Shown one piece after another: positions 12,484-22,489 of a stretch of 64,000 nt of DNA. Origin of the DNA: Sciurus carolinensis (taxonomy: Eukaryota; Chordata; Mammalia; Rodentia; Sciuridae); assembly GCF_902686445.1 (NCBI RefSeq), contig NC_062216.1, positions 11,429,084-11,493,083 of the forward strand. The letters are read 5' to 3'. Both the position numbers and the translations under genes were made by a program. The notes beneath the pieces are model-generated. The model saw only the letters and a program-made list of their open reading frames with translations. It ran no database searches and was not told where the DNA came from. Positions within the stretch are counted from its first letter, which is position 1. Every line of letters begins with the position of its first letter.

Positions 12484-12975
12484 GAGCACAGCGCTTGGAC
12501 TCGGAGCAACCACTGGGGCTCCGGGCGACTGCCTGAGGAGGAGCTGCGTGGTGAGCTGTTTAGACTCAGAGTAATCGCTTCTGAACACCGGGGGGTTGCC
12601 CGGAGAAAGAGGAGAAGTGCGGCGGGTCGCTTGGTCTAGGAGTGACTGCATCAGAGCCACAGGCGGTTGCCAGAGGAGGAGCTGCATCGCGAGCCATTTG
12701 GACTCAGAACAACCGCTTCTGAACACCGGGGGGTTGCCCGGAGGAAGAGGAGAAGCGCGGCGGGTTGCTTGGTCTAGGAGTGACTGCATCAGAGCCACAG
12801 GCGGTTGCCAGATGAGGAGGCGAGTGGTGAGTTGATTGCACTCAAAGCGACCGCTCCTGAACACCGGTGGCCTGCCTGGAGGAGGAGCGCGGTGGGTCAC
12901 TTGGTCTTGGAGCCACCGCCCCTGAACACCCGGGGGGCTACCCCGAAGGGGAGGAGGAGGAACAGGGCGGGTCAC
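12481..12975 (-). CDS. Antisense ORF through the LINE-1 promoter array (doubtful gene)
   Basis: This ORF of 164 codons reads against the LINE-1. Because the promoter dimer is 138 bp (46 codons), the frame stays open from dimer to dimer. The protein therefore consists of repeated 46-residue units containing QPPVALMQSLLDQATRR. The stop TGA (12483-12481) lies in the target-site duplication, the first codon outside the element. Position and direction resemble the antisense ORF0 of primate LINE-1s, but no sequence relationship is claimed. It may simply be a by-product of a repeat length divisible by three. No signal peptide or known domain is seen. Confidence 0.25.
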   Translation of the reverse strand: MTRPVPPPPLRGSPPGVQGRWLQDQVTHRAPPPGRPPVFRSGRFECNQLTTRLLIWQPPVALMQSLLDQATRRASPLPPGNPPVFRSGCSESKWLAMQLLLWQPPVALMQSLLDQATRRTSPLSPGNPPVFRSDYSESKQLTTQLLLRQSPGAPVVAPSPSAVL

Positions 12976-13173
12976 TTGGACTTGGAGTGACTGCCTAGGG
13001 CTACGGGTGGTTGGCGGGAGGAGGAGACGCGAAGTGAGTTGCTTGGACTCCTAGTGACTGCGTCGGAAACCGGGCTGCTGTCCGGTGGAGGAGGTGTGTG
13101 GCAGGTCTCTGGGTATTGGAGCTATTGTACAGGGCTCCAGGTGGCGGCTCAGAGGAGGGGCCGCATAGCCAGG
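12494..13173 (+). promoter_or_regulatory. LINE-1 5'UTR promoter of about ten 68-bp monomers
   Basis: Units starting with variants of CTTGGACTC begin near 12494, 12559, 12630, 12697, 12768, 12833, 12900, 12974, 13042 and 13109, with a decayed one at 13174. Spacing is 65-74 bp. Units 2+3 and 4+5 are near-identical 138-bp dimers, so there is a higher-order A/B arrangement. The array is GC- and CpG-rich. Mouse LINE-1s also have tandem-monomer promoters, but with roughly 200-bp monomers. The promoter role is inferred from position. Confidence 0.88.
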
Positions 13174-13792
13174 CGATTAGGTGCAGAGTAGGGTCCCAGG
13201 AGCTAGGTGGCTTCTTGCTGGAAGAGCCACACAAAGACACACCTAGGGGCGGAGCGAGGTTTCCAGGACTGTGGGCAGATTATCTGGGAGAGGCAGCCTA
13301 AGGAGACTCGCCCGCGGAGGGTGAGGCTCCTAGGCCCAGGAGGTAGGTCCGGGCCCCTGGGAACGTTGCAGAAGAAGACAGCCCAGCCCAGGCGGTAGTT
13401 GTAGATTGAGGGGAACCTCTAGGAGGGGAACTGACCAGCGAGACGTTCCCACCGAGTGAGTCTTCCCTACTGGGAGAGGTTTTCCCACAGGGACGGTTAA
13501 ACCAGAGACACAGGCACAAATAGACCTTGCCTCAGCCCGCAGCCTAGTTCCCCGTTGGATGACCATTGGTCAACAAGTGGAGATACCTCTGACCACTAGC
13601 AGGGAATATACGCCACCTGAGGGTCACCACCCCTAGAGAGGCAGCTTCCTTGTGGAGCTCCGCATTATCAACTTCCTCCAAGACTTCAGGCTACTGAAGG
13701 ATAAGAGGGGATATACTAGCAATCTTCAGGGACATTATAAGTTGATAGAGGAAATCTGCAATATCTTAATGACCCACTGATTCCTGAACAAT
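13174..13792 (+). other. LINE-1 5'UTR, non-repeated part
   Basis: This is about 620 bp between the monomer array and ORF1. It begins with one decayed monomer, then becomes unique and progressively AT-richer toward the ORF1 start. No ORF in it looks real. Confidence 0.85.
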
Positions 13793-14476
13793 ATGAGAAA
13801 ACAAGGGAAGAAAATGCCCCAAACAAATCTAGATGTTACATCAATAGAATCCAACGACAGCATGGCAGAAGAAATGACAGAAAGGGAGTTCAGAATGTAC
13901 ATAATTAAAATGATTAGGGAAGCAAACGATGAGATGAAAGAGCAAATGAAGGCATTGAATGATGAGATGAAAGAGCAAATACAGGCATTGAATGATTGCA
14001 CCAATCGACAGTTAACAGAGCAAATTCAGGAAGCAAAAGATCATTTCAATAAAGAGTTAGAGATACTGAAAAAAAACCAAACAGAAATCCTTGAAATGAA
14101 GGAAACAATAAACCAAATTAAGAACTCCATAGAAAGCATAACCAATAGGATAGAACACCTGGAAGACAGAACTTCAGATATTGAAGACAAAATATTTAAC
14201 CTCGAAAACAAAGTTGAACAAACAGAGAAGATGGTAAGAAATCATGAACAGAATCTCCAAGAACTATGGGATATCATGAAAAGGCCAAATTTGAGAATTA
14301 TTGGGATTGAGGAAGACTTAGAGAAACAAACCAAAGGAATGAACAATCTATTCAATGAAGTAATATCAGAAAATTTCCCAAATCTGAAGAATGAAATGGA
14401 AAATCAAGTACAAGAGGCTTATAGGACTCCAAATACACAAAATTACAACAGACCCACACCAAGGCACATTATATAA
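13793..14476 (+). pseudogene. LINE-1 ORF1p, N-terminal part (227 codons)
   Basis: This is the first part of the LINE-1 RNA-binding chaperone ORF1p, which trimerises through a coiled coil and packages LINE-1 RNA. Residues about 40-160 are a charged heptad-rich coiled coil. Residues 46-67 hold an 11-residue tandem duplication (DEMKEQMKALN then DEMKEQIQALN). The RNA-recognition domain starts near residue 162 (NLRIIGI). The frame hits TAA at 14474-14476, inside that domain, where two extra bases (TA) seem to have been gained in the run ATTATATAATG. The C-terminal part continues in the next ORF. ATG 13793 fits the usual ORF1 start. Trimerisation could survive, but RNA binding should be lost. Confidence 0.9.
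13928..13993 (+). repeat. 33-bp tandem duplication in the ORF1 coiled coil
   Basis: Two adjacent 33-bp copies (13928-13960 and 13961-13993) each encode 11 residues. An 11-residue step is a hendecad, which a coiled coil can accept. Length variation in this region is known in rodent LINE-1 ORF1. Confidence 0.85.
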
Positions 14477-14841
14477 TGAAAATACCTAACATACAAAATA
14501 AAGACAGAATTTTAAAGGCCGTGAGAGAAAAGAACCAAATTACATTCAGGGGGAAACCAATACGGATATCAGCAGATTTTTCAATCCAAACCCTAAAAGC
14601 TAGAAGGGCCTGGAACAACATTTTTCAAGCTCTGAAAGAAAATGGATGCCAACCAAGAATCTTATACCCAGCAAAGCTTACCTTCAAATTTGACAATGAA
14701 ATAAAATCTTTCCATGATAAACAAAAGCTAAAAGAATTTACAAAAAGAAAGCCAGCATTACAGAACATTCTCGGCAAAATATTTCATGAGGAAGAAATAA
14801 AAAACAAAGAAGCATATCAGCAAAGGGAGGAATTATCCTAA
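14476..14841 (+). pseudogene. LINE-1 ORF1p, C-terminal part (121 codons)
   Basis: This is the rest of ORF1p in another frame: the end of the RNA-recognition domain and the C-terminal domain. The conserved LKARRAWNNIFQALKE stretch, whose arginines bind nucleic acid in the family, is present, as is PRILYPAKLTF. Its ATG overlaps the upstream TAA as TAATG. A true bicistronic arrangement is unlikely, because ORF1p is one chain of roughly 340-370 residues in known LINE-1s and the break lies within a domain. Confidence 0.88.
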
Positions 14842-14912
14842 AGGAACTGTCAAATAAAGGAGGAACCAAGATGTATCAAAAAATAAATAAATAAATAAAT
14901 AAAATTTTAAAT
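14842..14912 (+). other. LINE-1 ORF1-ORF2 spacer with (AAAT)n
   Basis: This 71-bp A-rich spacer contains a short AAAT repeat around 14880-14903. ORF2 starts at ATG 14913, with a second in-frame ATG at 14922. LINE-1 ORF2 is normally translated by an unconventional reinitiation, so no promoter is expected here. Confidence 0.8.
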
Positions 14913-17900
14913 ATGAACCAAATGACCGGGAATACAAATCATATCTCAATAATAACCCTGAATGTTAATGGCCTGAATTCATCAATCAAAAGACATAGAC
15001 TGGCAGATTGGATTAAAAAGAAAGATCCAACAATATGTTGCCTGCAAGAGACTCACCTCATAGAAAGAGATACCCATAGACTAAAGGTGAAAGGATGGGG
15101 AAAAACATACCATGCACATGGACTCAGCAAAAAAGCTGGAGTATCCATCCTCATTTCAGATAATGTGGACTTCAAGCCAATGTTAGTCAGAAGGGATAAG
15201 GAAGGACATTTCATACTGCTTAAGGGAAGCATAAATCAGCAAGATATAACAATCATAAACATCTATGCCCCAAACAGTGGCTCATCCATGTATGTTAAAC
15301 AAATCCTTCTCAATTTTAGAAACCAAATAGACCATAACACAATAATACTAGGTGATTTTAACATGCCTCTCTCACCACTGGACAGATCTTCCAAACCAAA
15401 ATTGAACAAAGAAACCATAAATCTCAATAACACAATCAATAATTTAGACTTAACAGACATTTATAGAATATACCATCCAACCAAGAGCGAATACACTTTC
15501 TTCTCAGCAGCACATGGATCCTTCTCTAAAATAGACCATATATTATGCCACAAAGCTAATGTCAGCAAATACAAGAAGATAGAGACACTACCTTGTATTC
15601 TATCAGATCATAATGGATTGAAGTTAGAAATAAATGAAAGAGTAAAAAACAGAAACTACTCCAACACCTGGAGATTAAACAATATGCTATTATATGATGA
15701 ATGGATAACAGAAGATATTAGGAAGGAAATTAAAAAATTCTTAGAGGTAAACGAGAACAAAGAAACATATCAAAATCTCTGGGACACTATGAAAGCAGTA
15801 CTTAGAGGAAGATTTATTTCGTGGAGTGCATTTAATAAAAGAAGTAAAACTCAAAAAATAAACAACCTAACACTACAGCTCAAAACCCTAGAAAAAGAAG
15901 AGCAGACCAACACCAAAAGTAGTAGAAGACAGGAAATAGTCAAACTCAGAGCGGAAATCAATGAAATTGAAACAAAAGAAACAATACAAAAAATTGACAA
16001 AATAAATAGTTGGTTCTTCGAAAAAATAAAACCTTTAGCCACACTAACAAAGAGAAGACGAGAGAAAACCCAAATCACTAAAATTCGGAATGAACAAGGA
16101 AATATCACAACAGACACGACTGAAATACAAAACATAATTAGAAGCTATTTTGAAAATCTATACTCCAACAAAATAGAAAATTTCGAAGACATCAACAGGT
16201 TTCTAGAGACATATGAATTGCCTAAACTGAACGAGGAGGACATACACAATTTAAATAGACCAATTTCAAGTAATGAAATAGAAGAAGTCATCAAAAGCCT
16301 ACCAACAAAGAAAAGTCCAGGACCAGATGGGTTCTCAGCCGAGTTCTACAAAACTTTTAAAGAAGAGCTCATTCCAATACTTCTCAAAGTATTCCATAAA
16401 ATAGAAGAGGAGGGAACCCTCCCAAACTCATTCTATGAAGCCAATATTACCCTGATACCTAAACCAGACAGAGACACATCGAGGAAAGAAAATTTCAGAC
16501 CAATATCCTTAATGAACATCGACGCAAAAATTCTCAACAAAATTTTAGCAAATCGCATACAAAAACATATTAAAAAGATAGTGCACCATGATCAAGTGGT
16601 TTTCATCCCAGGGATGCAAGGTTGGTTCAACATCAGGAAATCAATAAATGTAATTCACCATATCAATAGACTTAAAGTCAAGAATCACATGATTATCTCG
16701 ATAGATGCAGAAAAAGCATTTGATAAAATACAGCATCCCTTCATGCTCAAAACACTAGAAAAAATAGGGATAGTGGGAACATTCCTTAACATTGTAAAGG
16801 CCATCTACGCTAAGCCCATGGCTAATATTATTCTAAATGGTGAAAAACTGAAAGCATTCCCTCTAAAAACTGGAACAAGGCAGGGATGCCCTCTTTCACC
16901 ACTTCTATTCAATATCGTCCTTGAAACTCTAGCCAGAGCAATTAGACAAACCAAAGAAATTAAAGGGATACGAATAGGAAAAGAAGAACTCAAACTATCC
17001 CTATTTGCTGATGATATGATTGTATACTTAGAGGAACCAGGAAATTCCACCAGAAAACTGTTAAATCTCATAAGTGAATTCAGTAAAGTAGCGGGATATA
17101 AGATCAATGCACATAAATCTAAGGCATTTCTATACATAAGCGATGAATCTTCAGAAAGAGAAATTAGGAAAACTACCCCATTCACAATAGCTTCGAAAAA
17201 AATAAAATACTTGGGAATCAATCTCACAAAAGAGGTGAAAGACCTCTACAATGAGAACTACAGAACACTAAAGAAAGAAATTAAAGAAAACCTCAGAAGA
17301 TGGAAAGATCTCCCATGTTCTTGGATAGGAAGAATTAATATTGTCAAAATGGCCATACTACCAAAAGTGCTATACAGATTCAATGCAATTCCAATTAAAA
17401 TCCCAATGATGTACCTTACAGAAATAGAGCAAGAACTTATGAAATTCATCTGGAAGAATAAAAAACCCAGAATAGCTAAAGCAATCCTTGGCAGAAAGAG
17501 TGAAGCAGGGGGTATCGCAATACCAGATCTTCAACTCTACTACAAAGCAATAGTAACAAAAACAGCATGGTATTGGTACCAAAATAGAAAGGTGGATCAA
17601 TGGTACAGAATAGAGGACACGGACACAAACCCAAATAAATACAATTTTCTCATACTAGACAAAGGGGCCAAAAATATGCAATGGAGAAAAGATAGCCTCT
17701 TCAACAAATGGTGCTGGGAGAATTGGAAATCCATATGCAACAGAATGAAACTAAACCCATATCTGTCACCATGCACAAAACTAAACTCAAAATGGATTAA
17801 GGATCTCGGAATCAGACCAGAGACCTTGCATCTTATAGAAGAAAAAGTAGGTCCAGAGCTTCAACATGTCGGCTTAGGACCAGACTTCCTCAACAGGACT

Positions 17901-18617
17901 CCAATAGCACAAGAAATAAAAGCAAGAATTAATAACTGGGATAGATTCAAATTAAAAAACTTTCTCTCAGCAAAGGAAACTATCAGCAATGCGAAGAAAG
18001 AGCCTACAGAGTGGGAGAAAATCTTTGCCAATCATACTTCAGATAGAGCGCTAATCTCCAGAATCTATAAAGAACTCAAAAAACTCTACACCAAGAATGC
18101 AAGTAATCCAATTGACAAATGGGCTAAGGAAATGAATAGACACTTCACAGAAGAAGATCTACAAGCAATCAACAAACATATGGAAAAATGTCCAACATCT
18201 CTAGTAATAAGAGAAATGCAAATCAAAACCACCCTAAGATTCCATCTCACCCCAATTAGAATGGCGATTATCAAGAATACAAGCAACAACAGGTGTTGGC
18301 GAGGATGTGGGGAGAAAGGTACACTCATACATTGCTGGTGGGGCTGCAAATTAGTGCAGCCACTCTGGAAAGCAGTATGGAGACTCCTTAGAAAACTTGG
18401 AATGGAACCACCATTTGACCCAGCTATCCCACTCCTTGGCCTATACCCAAAGGATTTAAAATCAGCATATTACAGAGATACAGCCACATCAATGTTCATA
18501 GCTGCTCAGTTCACAATAGCCAGATTGTGGAACCAACCTAGATGTCCTTCAATTGATGAATGGATAAAGAAACTGTGGTATATATACAATGGAATATTAC
18601 TCAGCCATAAAGAATGA
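14913..18617 (+). CDS. LINE-1 ORF2p: endonuclease-reverse transcriptase, C-terminus frameshifted
   Basis: This 1234-codon ORF encodes the enzyme that nicks the target and copies LINE-1 RNA. Endonuclease residues are intact: Asn18, Glu46 (QETH), Asp148 and Asn150 (GDFN), Asp208, and Asp232-His233 (SDH). Reverse transcriptase is intact: Asp598 in SIDAEKAFD and the FADD catalytic pair Asp700-Asp701. The C-terminal Cys-rich motif is complete: Cys1128, Cys1132, His1140, Cys1145 (CX3CX7HX4C). LINE-1 ORF2p normally has about 1275-1281 residues. Here the end is lost because the run TATATATACAATGG near 18577-18591 appears two bases short, so the last eleven codons are out of frame and TGA arrives early. 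The usual last segment can still be read in the other frame to about 18729. Confidence 0.95.
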   Translation: MNQMTGNTNHISIITLNVNGLNSSIKRHRLADWIKKKDPTICCLQETHLIERDTHRLKVKGWGKTYHAHGLSKKAGVSILISDNVDFKPMLVRRDKEGHFILLKGSINQQDITIINIYAPNSGSSMYVKQILLNFRNQIDHNTIILGDFNMPLSPLDRSSKPKLNKETINLNNTINNLDLTDIYRIYHPTKSEYTFFSAAHGSFSKIDHILCHKANVSKYKKIETLPCILSDHNGLKLEINERVKNRNYSNTWRLNNMLLYDEWITEDIRKEIKKFLEVNENKETYQNLWDTMKAVLRGRFISWSAFNKRSKTQKINNLTLQLKTLEKEEQTNTKSSRRQEIVKLRAEINEIETKETIQKIDKINSWFFEKIKPLATLTKRRREKTQITKIRNEQGNITTDTTEIQNIIRSYFENLYSNKIENFEDINRFLETYELPKLNEEDIHNLNRPISSNEIEEVIKSLPTKKSPGPDGFSAEFYKTFKEELIPILLKVFHKIEEEGTLPNSFYEANITLIPKPDRDTSRKENFRPISLMNIDAKILNKILANRIQKHIKKIVHHDQVVFIPGMQGWFNIRKSINVIHHINRLKVKNHMIISIDAEKAFDKIQHPFMLKTLEKIGIVGTFLNIVKAIYAKPMANIILNGEKLKAFPLKTGTRQGCPLSPLLFNIVLETLARAIRQTKEIKGIRIGKEELKLSLFADDMIVYLEEPGNSTRKLLNLISEFSKVAGYKINAHKSKAFLYISDESSEREIRKTTPFTIASKKIKYLGINLTKEVKDLYNENYRTLKKEIKENLRRWKDLPCSWIGRINIVKMAILPKVLYRFNAIPIKIPMMYLTEIEQELMKFIWKNKKPRIAKAILGRKSEAGGIAIPDLQLYYKAIVTKTAWYWYQNRKVDQWYRIEDTDTNPNKYNFLILDKGAKNMQWRKDSLFNKWCWENWKSICNRMKLNPYLSPCTKLNSKWIKDLGIRPETLHLIEEKVGPELQHVGLGPDFLNRTPIAQEIKARINNWDRFKLKNFLSAKETISNAKKEPTEWEKIFANHTSDRALISRIYKELKKLYTKNASNPIDKWAKEMNRHFTEEDLQAINKHMEKCPTSLVIREMQIKTTLRFHLTPIRMAIIKNTSNNRCWRGCGEKGTLIHCWWGCKLVQPLWKAVWRLLRKLGMEPPFDPAIPLLGLYPKDLKSAYYRDTATSMFIAAQFTIARLWNQPRCPSIDEWIKKLWYIYNGILLSHKE

Positions 18618-18995
18618 TAAAATTATGGCATTTGCAGGCAAATGGATGAAACTGGAGAATATCATGCTAAGTGAGATAAGCCAATCTCAAAAAACCAAAG
18701 GAAGAATGATATCACTAATAAGTGGATGATGACACATAATGGGGGGTGGGAAGGGTTAGTGTTAGGTTTAGAGTTAGGTTTAGGGAGGGGGGCAAGAATG
18801 GAGGAAGGAAGGACTGTATAGAGGGAAAAGAGGGGTGGGAGGGGTGGGGGGAAGGGAAAAAAATAACAGAATGAATCAAACAACATTACCCTATGTAAAT
18901 TTATGATTACACAAATGGTAAGCCTTCACGCCATGTACAAACAGAGAAACGACATGTATCCCATTTGTGTACAATAATAAAATAAAATAAAATAA
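18618..18995 (+). other. LINE-1 ORF2 remnant, 3'UTR and A-rich tail
   Basis: The first 110 bp or so are the out-of-frame end of ORF2. A strongly G-rich polypurine tract (18739-18861) follows, with several GGG runs and telomere-like TTAGGT/TTAGGG words around 18755-18787. LINE-1 3'UTRs commonly carry such quadruplex-prone tracts. AATAAA at 18976-18981 and an (AATAA)-like tail close the element. Confidence 0.88.
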
Positions 18996-19009
18996 AAAGA
19001 CACACTTCA
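18996..19009 (+). repeat. 3' target-site duplication of the LINE-1
   Basis: The exact copy of the 14-bp sequence at 12470 follows the A-rich tail of the element. Confidence 0.93.
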
Positions 19010-19620
19010 CAGGAGAAGAAATACACAGAGCCAATAACCACGTGGGGATGTTCAGCTTCGTGATGTCCAGGCAACTGTGAATCAAGAGGACAGTGTGTTG
19101 CCACCTTACACATATTTGATGGGGAAAAAAAATGCACACGTCACACAATATCGAGTGTTGGAGAGCATGTGTAACTATTAGATTTCCTATAGCTTGTTCA
19201 CAGATATAAAAGTTGGTGCAACCATTTTGAAACGCAGTTTGGCATGATCCACTAGAACTGTGTTACTTACATACCCACTCAGAAATTCCCCTCCTGGGAA
19301 GATACACAAGGGAAAGATTTACTCATGTACAGATCTGGAGAACACCCAAATGTCCATCAACTGGAGAACAGATAAAATGATAAAGTCAGGCCGTGGAATA
19401 TTACACAGCAGAAAAAATGAGTGATCTCCAGCAATCCACGATGAGATGGATGAAGCTTATCCAAATAACATTCGAGGCAAAAAGTGGGTTTCACTTTTCA
19501 AGAGATACAGATAACTTTGTGTATTTTTTTATAAAGTGAAAATGAGAGAAGGGAGAGATGCAGGTGAAATAACGTGATGTCAAAAGGAACACAAGACCAT
19601 CAGGGACACCAGGCCCCAGG
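19010..19620 (+). mobile_element. Old LINE-1 ORF2 3' fragment
   Basis: The words CACCCAAATGTCCATCAACT, GGAATATTACACAGCAG and GAGATGGATGAAGCTTATCC mark the end of an ancient LINE-1 ORF2. The young LINE-1 inserted at its left edge. Confidence 0.75.
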
Positions 19621-20094
19621 AGGATGGGGGCTTGGTTGGGAGGAACCAGGGAGACTGAAGCAGAGCCCATCCCACCAGATGTGAGAATTGTCAGGATCCT
19701 GGCCTTGGTTTTGGGTCATAGGTTTAGAGTATTCATCACATTAAAACAAAAAACAGCCAATTATACAAATAAAAGTCGACCATCCACAGTCCAGTGATAA
19801 AAATCATGAATCCAGGATCGTGATAAACCCAATTCTGTGTGCCTAGAAGCCGGAAGAGCAGGGATAAATAAGCAGAGTGGGTCACAGCAGACTGGATGGA
19901 GCACGGAGCCCTCTGGCCTCCTGAGCAAGGTCCCCGACACTCAGCTCCCGCCCTCTGTCATTCGGTTGCTTATGAAGAAAAAAAGGGAAGCTCGCAAGAC
20001 CCAGGTCCCACCGCCATCCTGACGCTGTCCCTGACCCAGTGAAGAAACGCGGAAAGCGGCGGAAGCCCGGGATCAAGTCCACCAGCTGACTAAC

Positions 20095-20480
20095 AGGCCC
20101 CCATCCGGCCACAGGAGGTCGCCGTTCCTGCAGCGTTTCTCGCGGACTCTGGGGTCTTCGCAGGAGGCGCACCTGCAGCCAGCGCGCCTGGCCGGCCCAC
20201 GGCCCGCACTGCGCACAGGTCGGAACCGGCCGCCTGCCCACCTGCGGAGCGGCAGAGTCGCCTCCCGAAACCCAGCCGGGCACCCTCCTCGGGGTCCCCA
20301 GAGAGCTCCCGGCGGCCGGGACTCCGGCACCGACTTACACGTTTTCTGTCCCTTCCCAGGATTTCCCAAGCGCAGGAGGAGATGGGGCCAGGCCCCCGCG
20401 CCAGCTCCTCAGGGCAACGGACAGGAGGCAGCCTCACAAGGGGAGACCAAGCGCGCCCCGCAGAGGCCCTGCCTGCGGCC
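20095..20480. promoter_or_regulatory. Orphan CpG island
   Basis: About 385 bp contain roughly 38 CpG dinucleotides by my count, close to the number expected from base composition. Such density usually marks a germline-unmethylated promoter or enhancer. No conserved ORF or exon is recognised on either strand. It could serve a non-coding RNA. Confidence 0.6.
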
Positions 20481-21042
20481 ACGTGTCTCTCCAGCCACTG
20501 AAGCCGAGGAGTTGGAAGAGAGAGGTCGGCCCGCCACCCTGACCACTGGTCGCGTGGATCAGTGCAGGTCAGCTCCCGAGGGGAGGCTCCGGGAGGAACC
20601 GAGGAGACCTAAGTGGGCAAAGGCGGAGTCCAGGCCCTTCCAGAAAACGCAAGAATTCGGGATCTGGTGGGGAGAGAGAAGCCTGGTTACTGCAACTGTG
20701 AAGCTGGGAGGCAAGGGCAGGACAGAGCCACTTGTCATTGTCACCCTAGGTGCCCCAGGCACAACATGCAAACACGAGCCACGCTCTGCGGCACAGACAC
20801 ACACATGTGTGATACCCTTAGACAACCTTCAAGCTGGATGAAATCTGTCTGAAAATGTTTGTATCCCCCCAGAAAACTGGATAAGTCAGTGTCAACGTCT
20901 GATTTCCTCAAAATACCATCCTAATGGAGATGGAAACAGCTGAGTCACTGTTTCGGTCTCTGAACCAGTTTTGCCTTGTATTTACTGACCATCTGTCATC
21001 AAAGCATCACTTATCCATTAGATGAAGTAATTAGATGAAGAT
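20481..21042. other. Intergenic DNA beside the CpG island
   Basis: An ORF of 109 codons (20512-20841) is the longest. No known domain. Confidence 0.5.
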
Positions 21043-21420
21043 GTGTGAGTCTGTTGTTACTGTAACAAAATACTAGAGACTGGATAAATTTATAAGGAAA
21101 CGAGGTTTGTTTAGCTTCTATTTTGGAGGCTGAAAGTCCAAGATCAGGCAACTCTGTTGGTTCGGCCTCTAGAAGGGGCAGATGGCGTCATGACAGGAGT
21201 GCGTGGAAGCAAGACATCACTTTGTAAGTCAGGAAGCCAGGGTAAGGGGGAGAGCAGATTTCTCCTTTTTCAACAACCCTCTCACACTGACCACGGGCCT
21301 ACGCAAGCTACTTTAATCCCTACTGATGCCAGCACACCCAGTAACCTGAGGACCCCTACCTGGCCCGCCTGATGAAGTCCCACCGCCTCTCACACCACAC
21401 ACCAGGGATGGATCTCCAAC
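21043..21420 (-). mobile_element. MaLR (MST/THE-like) LTR
   Basis: The plus strand shows the reverse of a MaLR LTR: TAACAAAATACTAGAGACTG, TTATAAGGAAACGAGGTTTG, then GGAGGCTGAAAGTCCAAGAT. The far end is diverged and approximate. Confidence 0.65.
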
Positions 21421-21429
21421 ACGTGAGAT

Positions 21430-21843
21430 ATCCAAACCACATGAGGGAGCAAGAGGAGCTCTCACATACTGCTGATGAAGAAGCCAACTGAGCCAACTGC
21501 TCTAGGAAAGCTTTTATCACCCAGTAAAATGTAAGAGGCCTACACCCAACGACCCAACGATTCCATAACTAAGTCTTTACCCCCACAGAAATACACACTT
21601 GTGTACCCCCACAGTTTGATCACAGTAATAGCCCAGAACTGAAAAAGAAAAAAAAAAAAAATGTTGGGGTATGGTCATCCAATGGAATACTATATAGCAA
21701 CGAAAAGGAATGAATTACAGGTACACATAACAACATGGATGAATCTTAAAAACAAAACATTGCATAAAATGGTCAGACCCAGAAATATTCATTTTGAACA
21801 ATTTCATGTATATAACGTTCAAAATCAGGAGAAACTAAGTTAA
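21430..21843 (+). mobile_element. Old LINE-1 ORF2 3' fragment
   Basis: GTCATCCAATGGAATACTAT, AACAACATGGATGAATCTTA and the preceding CACATACTGCTGATGAAG stretch are the C-terminal ORF2 region of an ancient LINE-1, including an A-run at 21645-21661. Confidence 0.7.
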
Positions 21844-21907
21844 CATTAGGAATTAGTGGCAAAACCACAAAGCAAAACAAAGAAAGAAGCAAAGGAATTG
21901 ATGTTTA

Positions 21908-22445
21908 TGATGGTTAATTTTATGTAACAACTTGCCTAGACCACACTTCTCAGGTAGTTGGTCAAATATGACTCTAAATGTTGCTGTGAATGCATTTTTC
22001 CCATTTTATGAAAAAAGTTATTCTTTGTGGTATTATATGCGGTAAGATACACATAACAAAAATGTGCTGTTCCAACTACTTTTCTGCAATGTGTACATAT
22101 TTTTATTTGTGCTTTTTATGTACACAGGCACTAGAGTCAATTGTGACATATTTATATGAACATGGAGTACTGTGGAAGCCTTTTTTAGATGTGATTAACA
22201 TGTTAAATCAATAGACTTTTGTGTAAAGCAGCTTACCCTCCACAGTGTGGGTGGGCCTCACCTACTCAGTTGAAGGCCCCAAAAGGAAGAAGACTGAGGT
22301 CCCTGGAGAAAGAAAGAGTTCAGCCTCGGCTGCCTCCATAGTCTAGCTGCAACCTCAGGCCCTCCCTGGGCCTCCAGTCCACAGGACTGCCCTGCACAAC
22401 TCACACTTGCCAGCCAGTTTCTGAAAATTCTCACTCCACGTATGT

Positions 22446-22489
<44 letters not shown>

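Larger units (their letters stand above)
12484..18995 (+). mobile_element. Full-length LINE-1 retrotransposon
   Basis: This element of about 6.5 kb has all parts of a rodent LINE-1 in order: GC-rich tandem-monomer 5'UTR, ORF1 (split), a short A-rich spacer, ORF2, a G-rich 3'UTR, and an AATAAA/A-rich tail. It is flanked by an exact 14-bp direct repeat (12470-12483 and 18996-19009), which together with the nearly full-length ORF2 indicates recent insertion. The inferred nick (TT then AAAG on the top strand) resembles the LINE-1 endonuclease site. It landed between a MIR-like fragment and a much older LINE-1 tail. Two 2-nt frameshifts suggest it can no longer move by itself. Confidence 0.97.

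Noticed and set aside
12596..12835. Sense ORF of 79 codons in the LINE-1 promoter
   Set aside because: It is only the promoter dimer read in frame, short and without a known counterpart.
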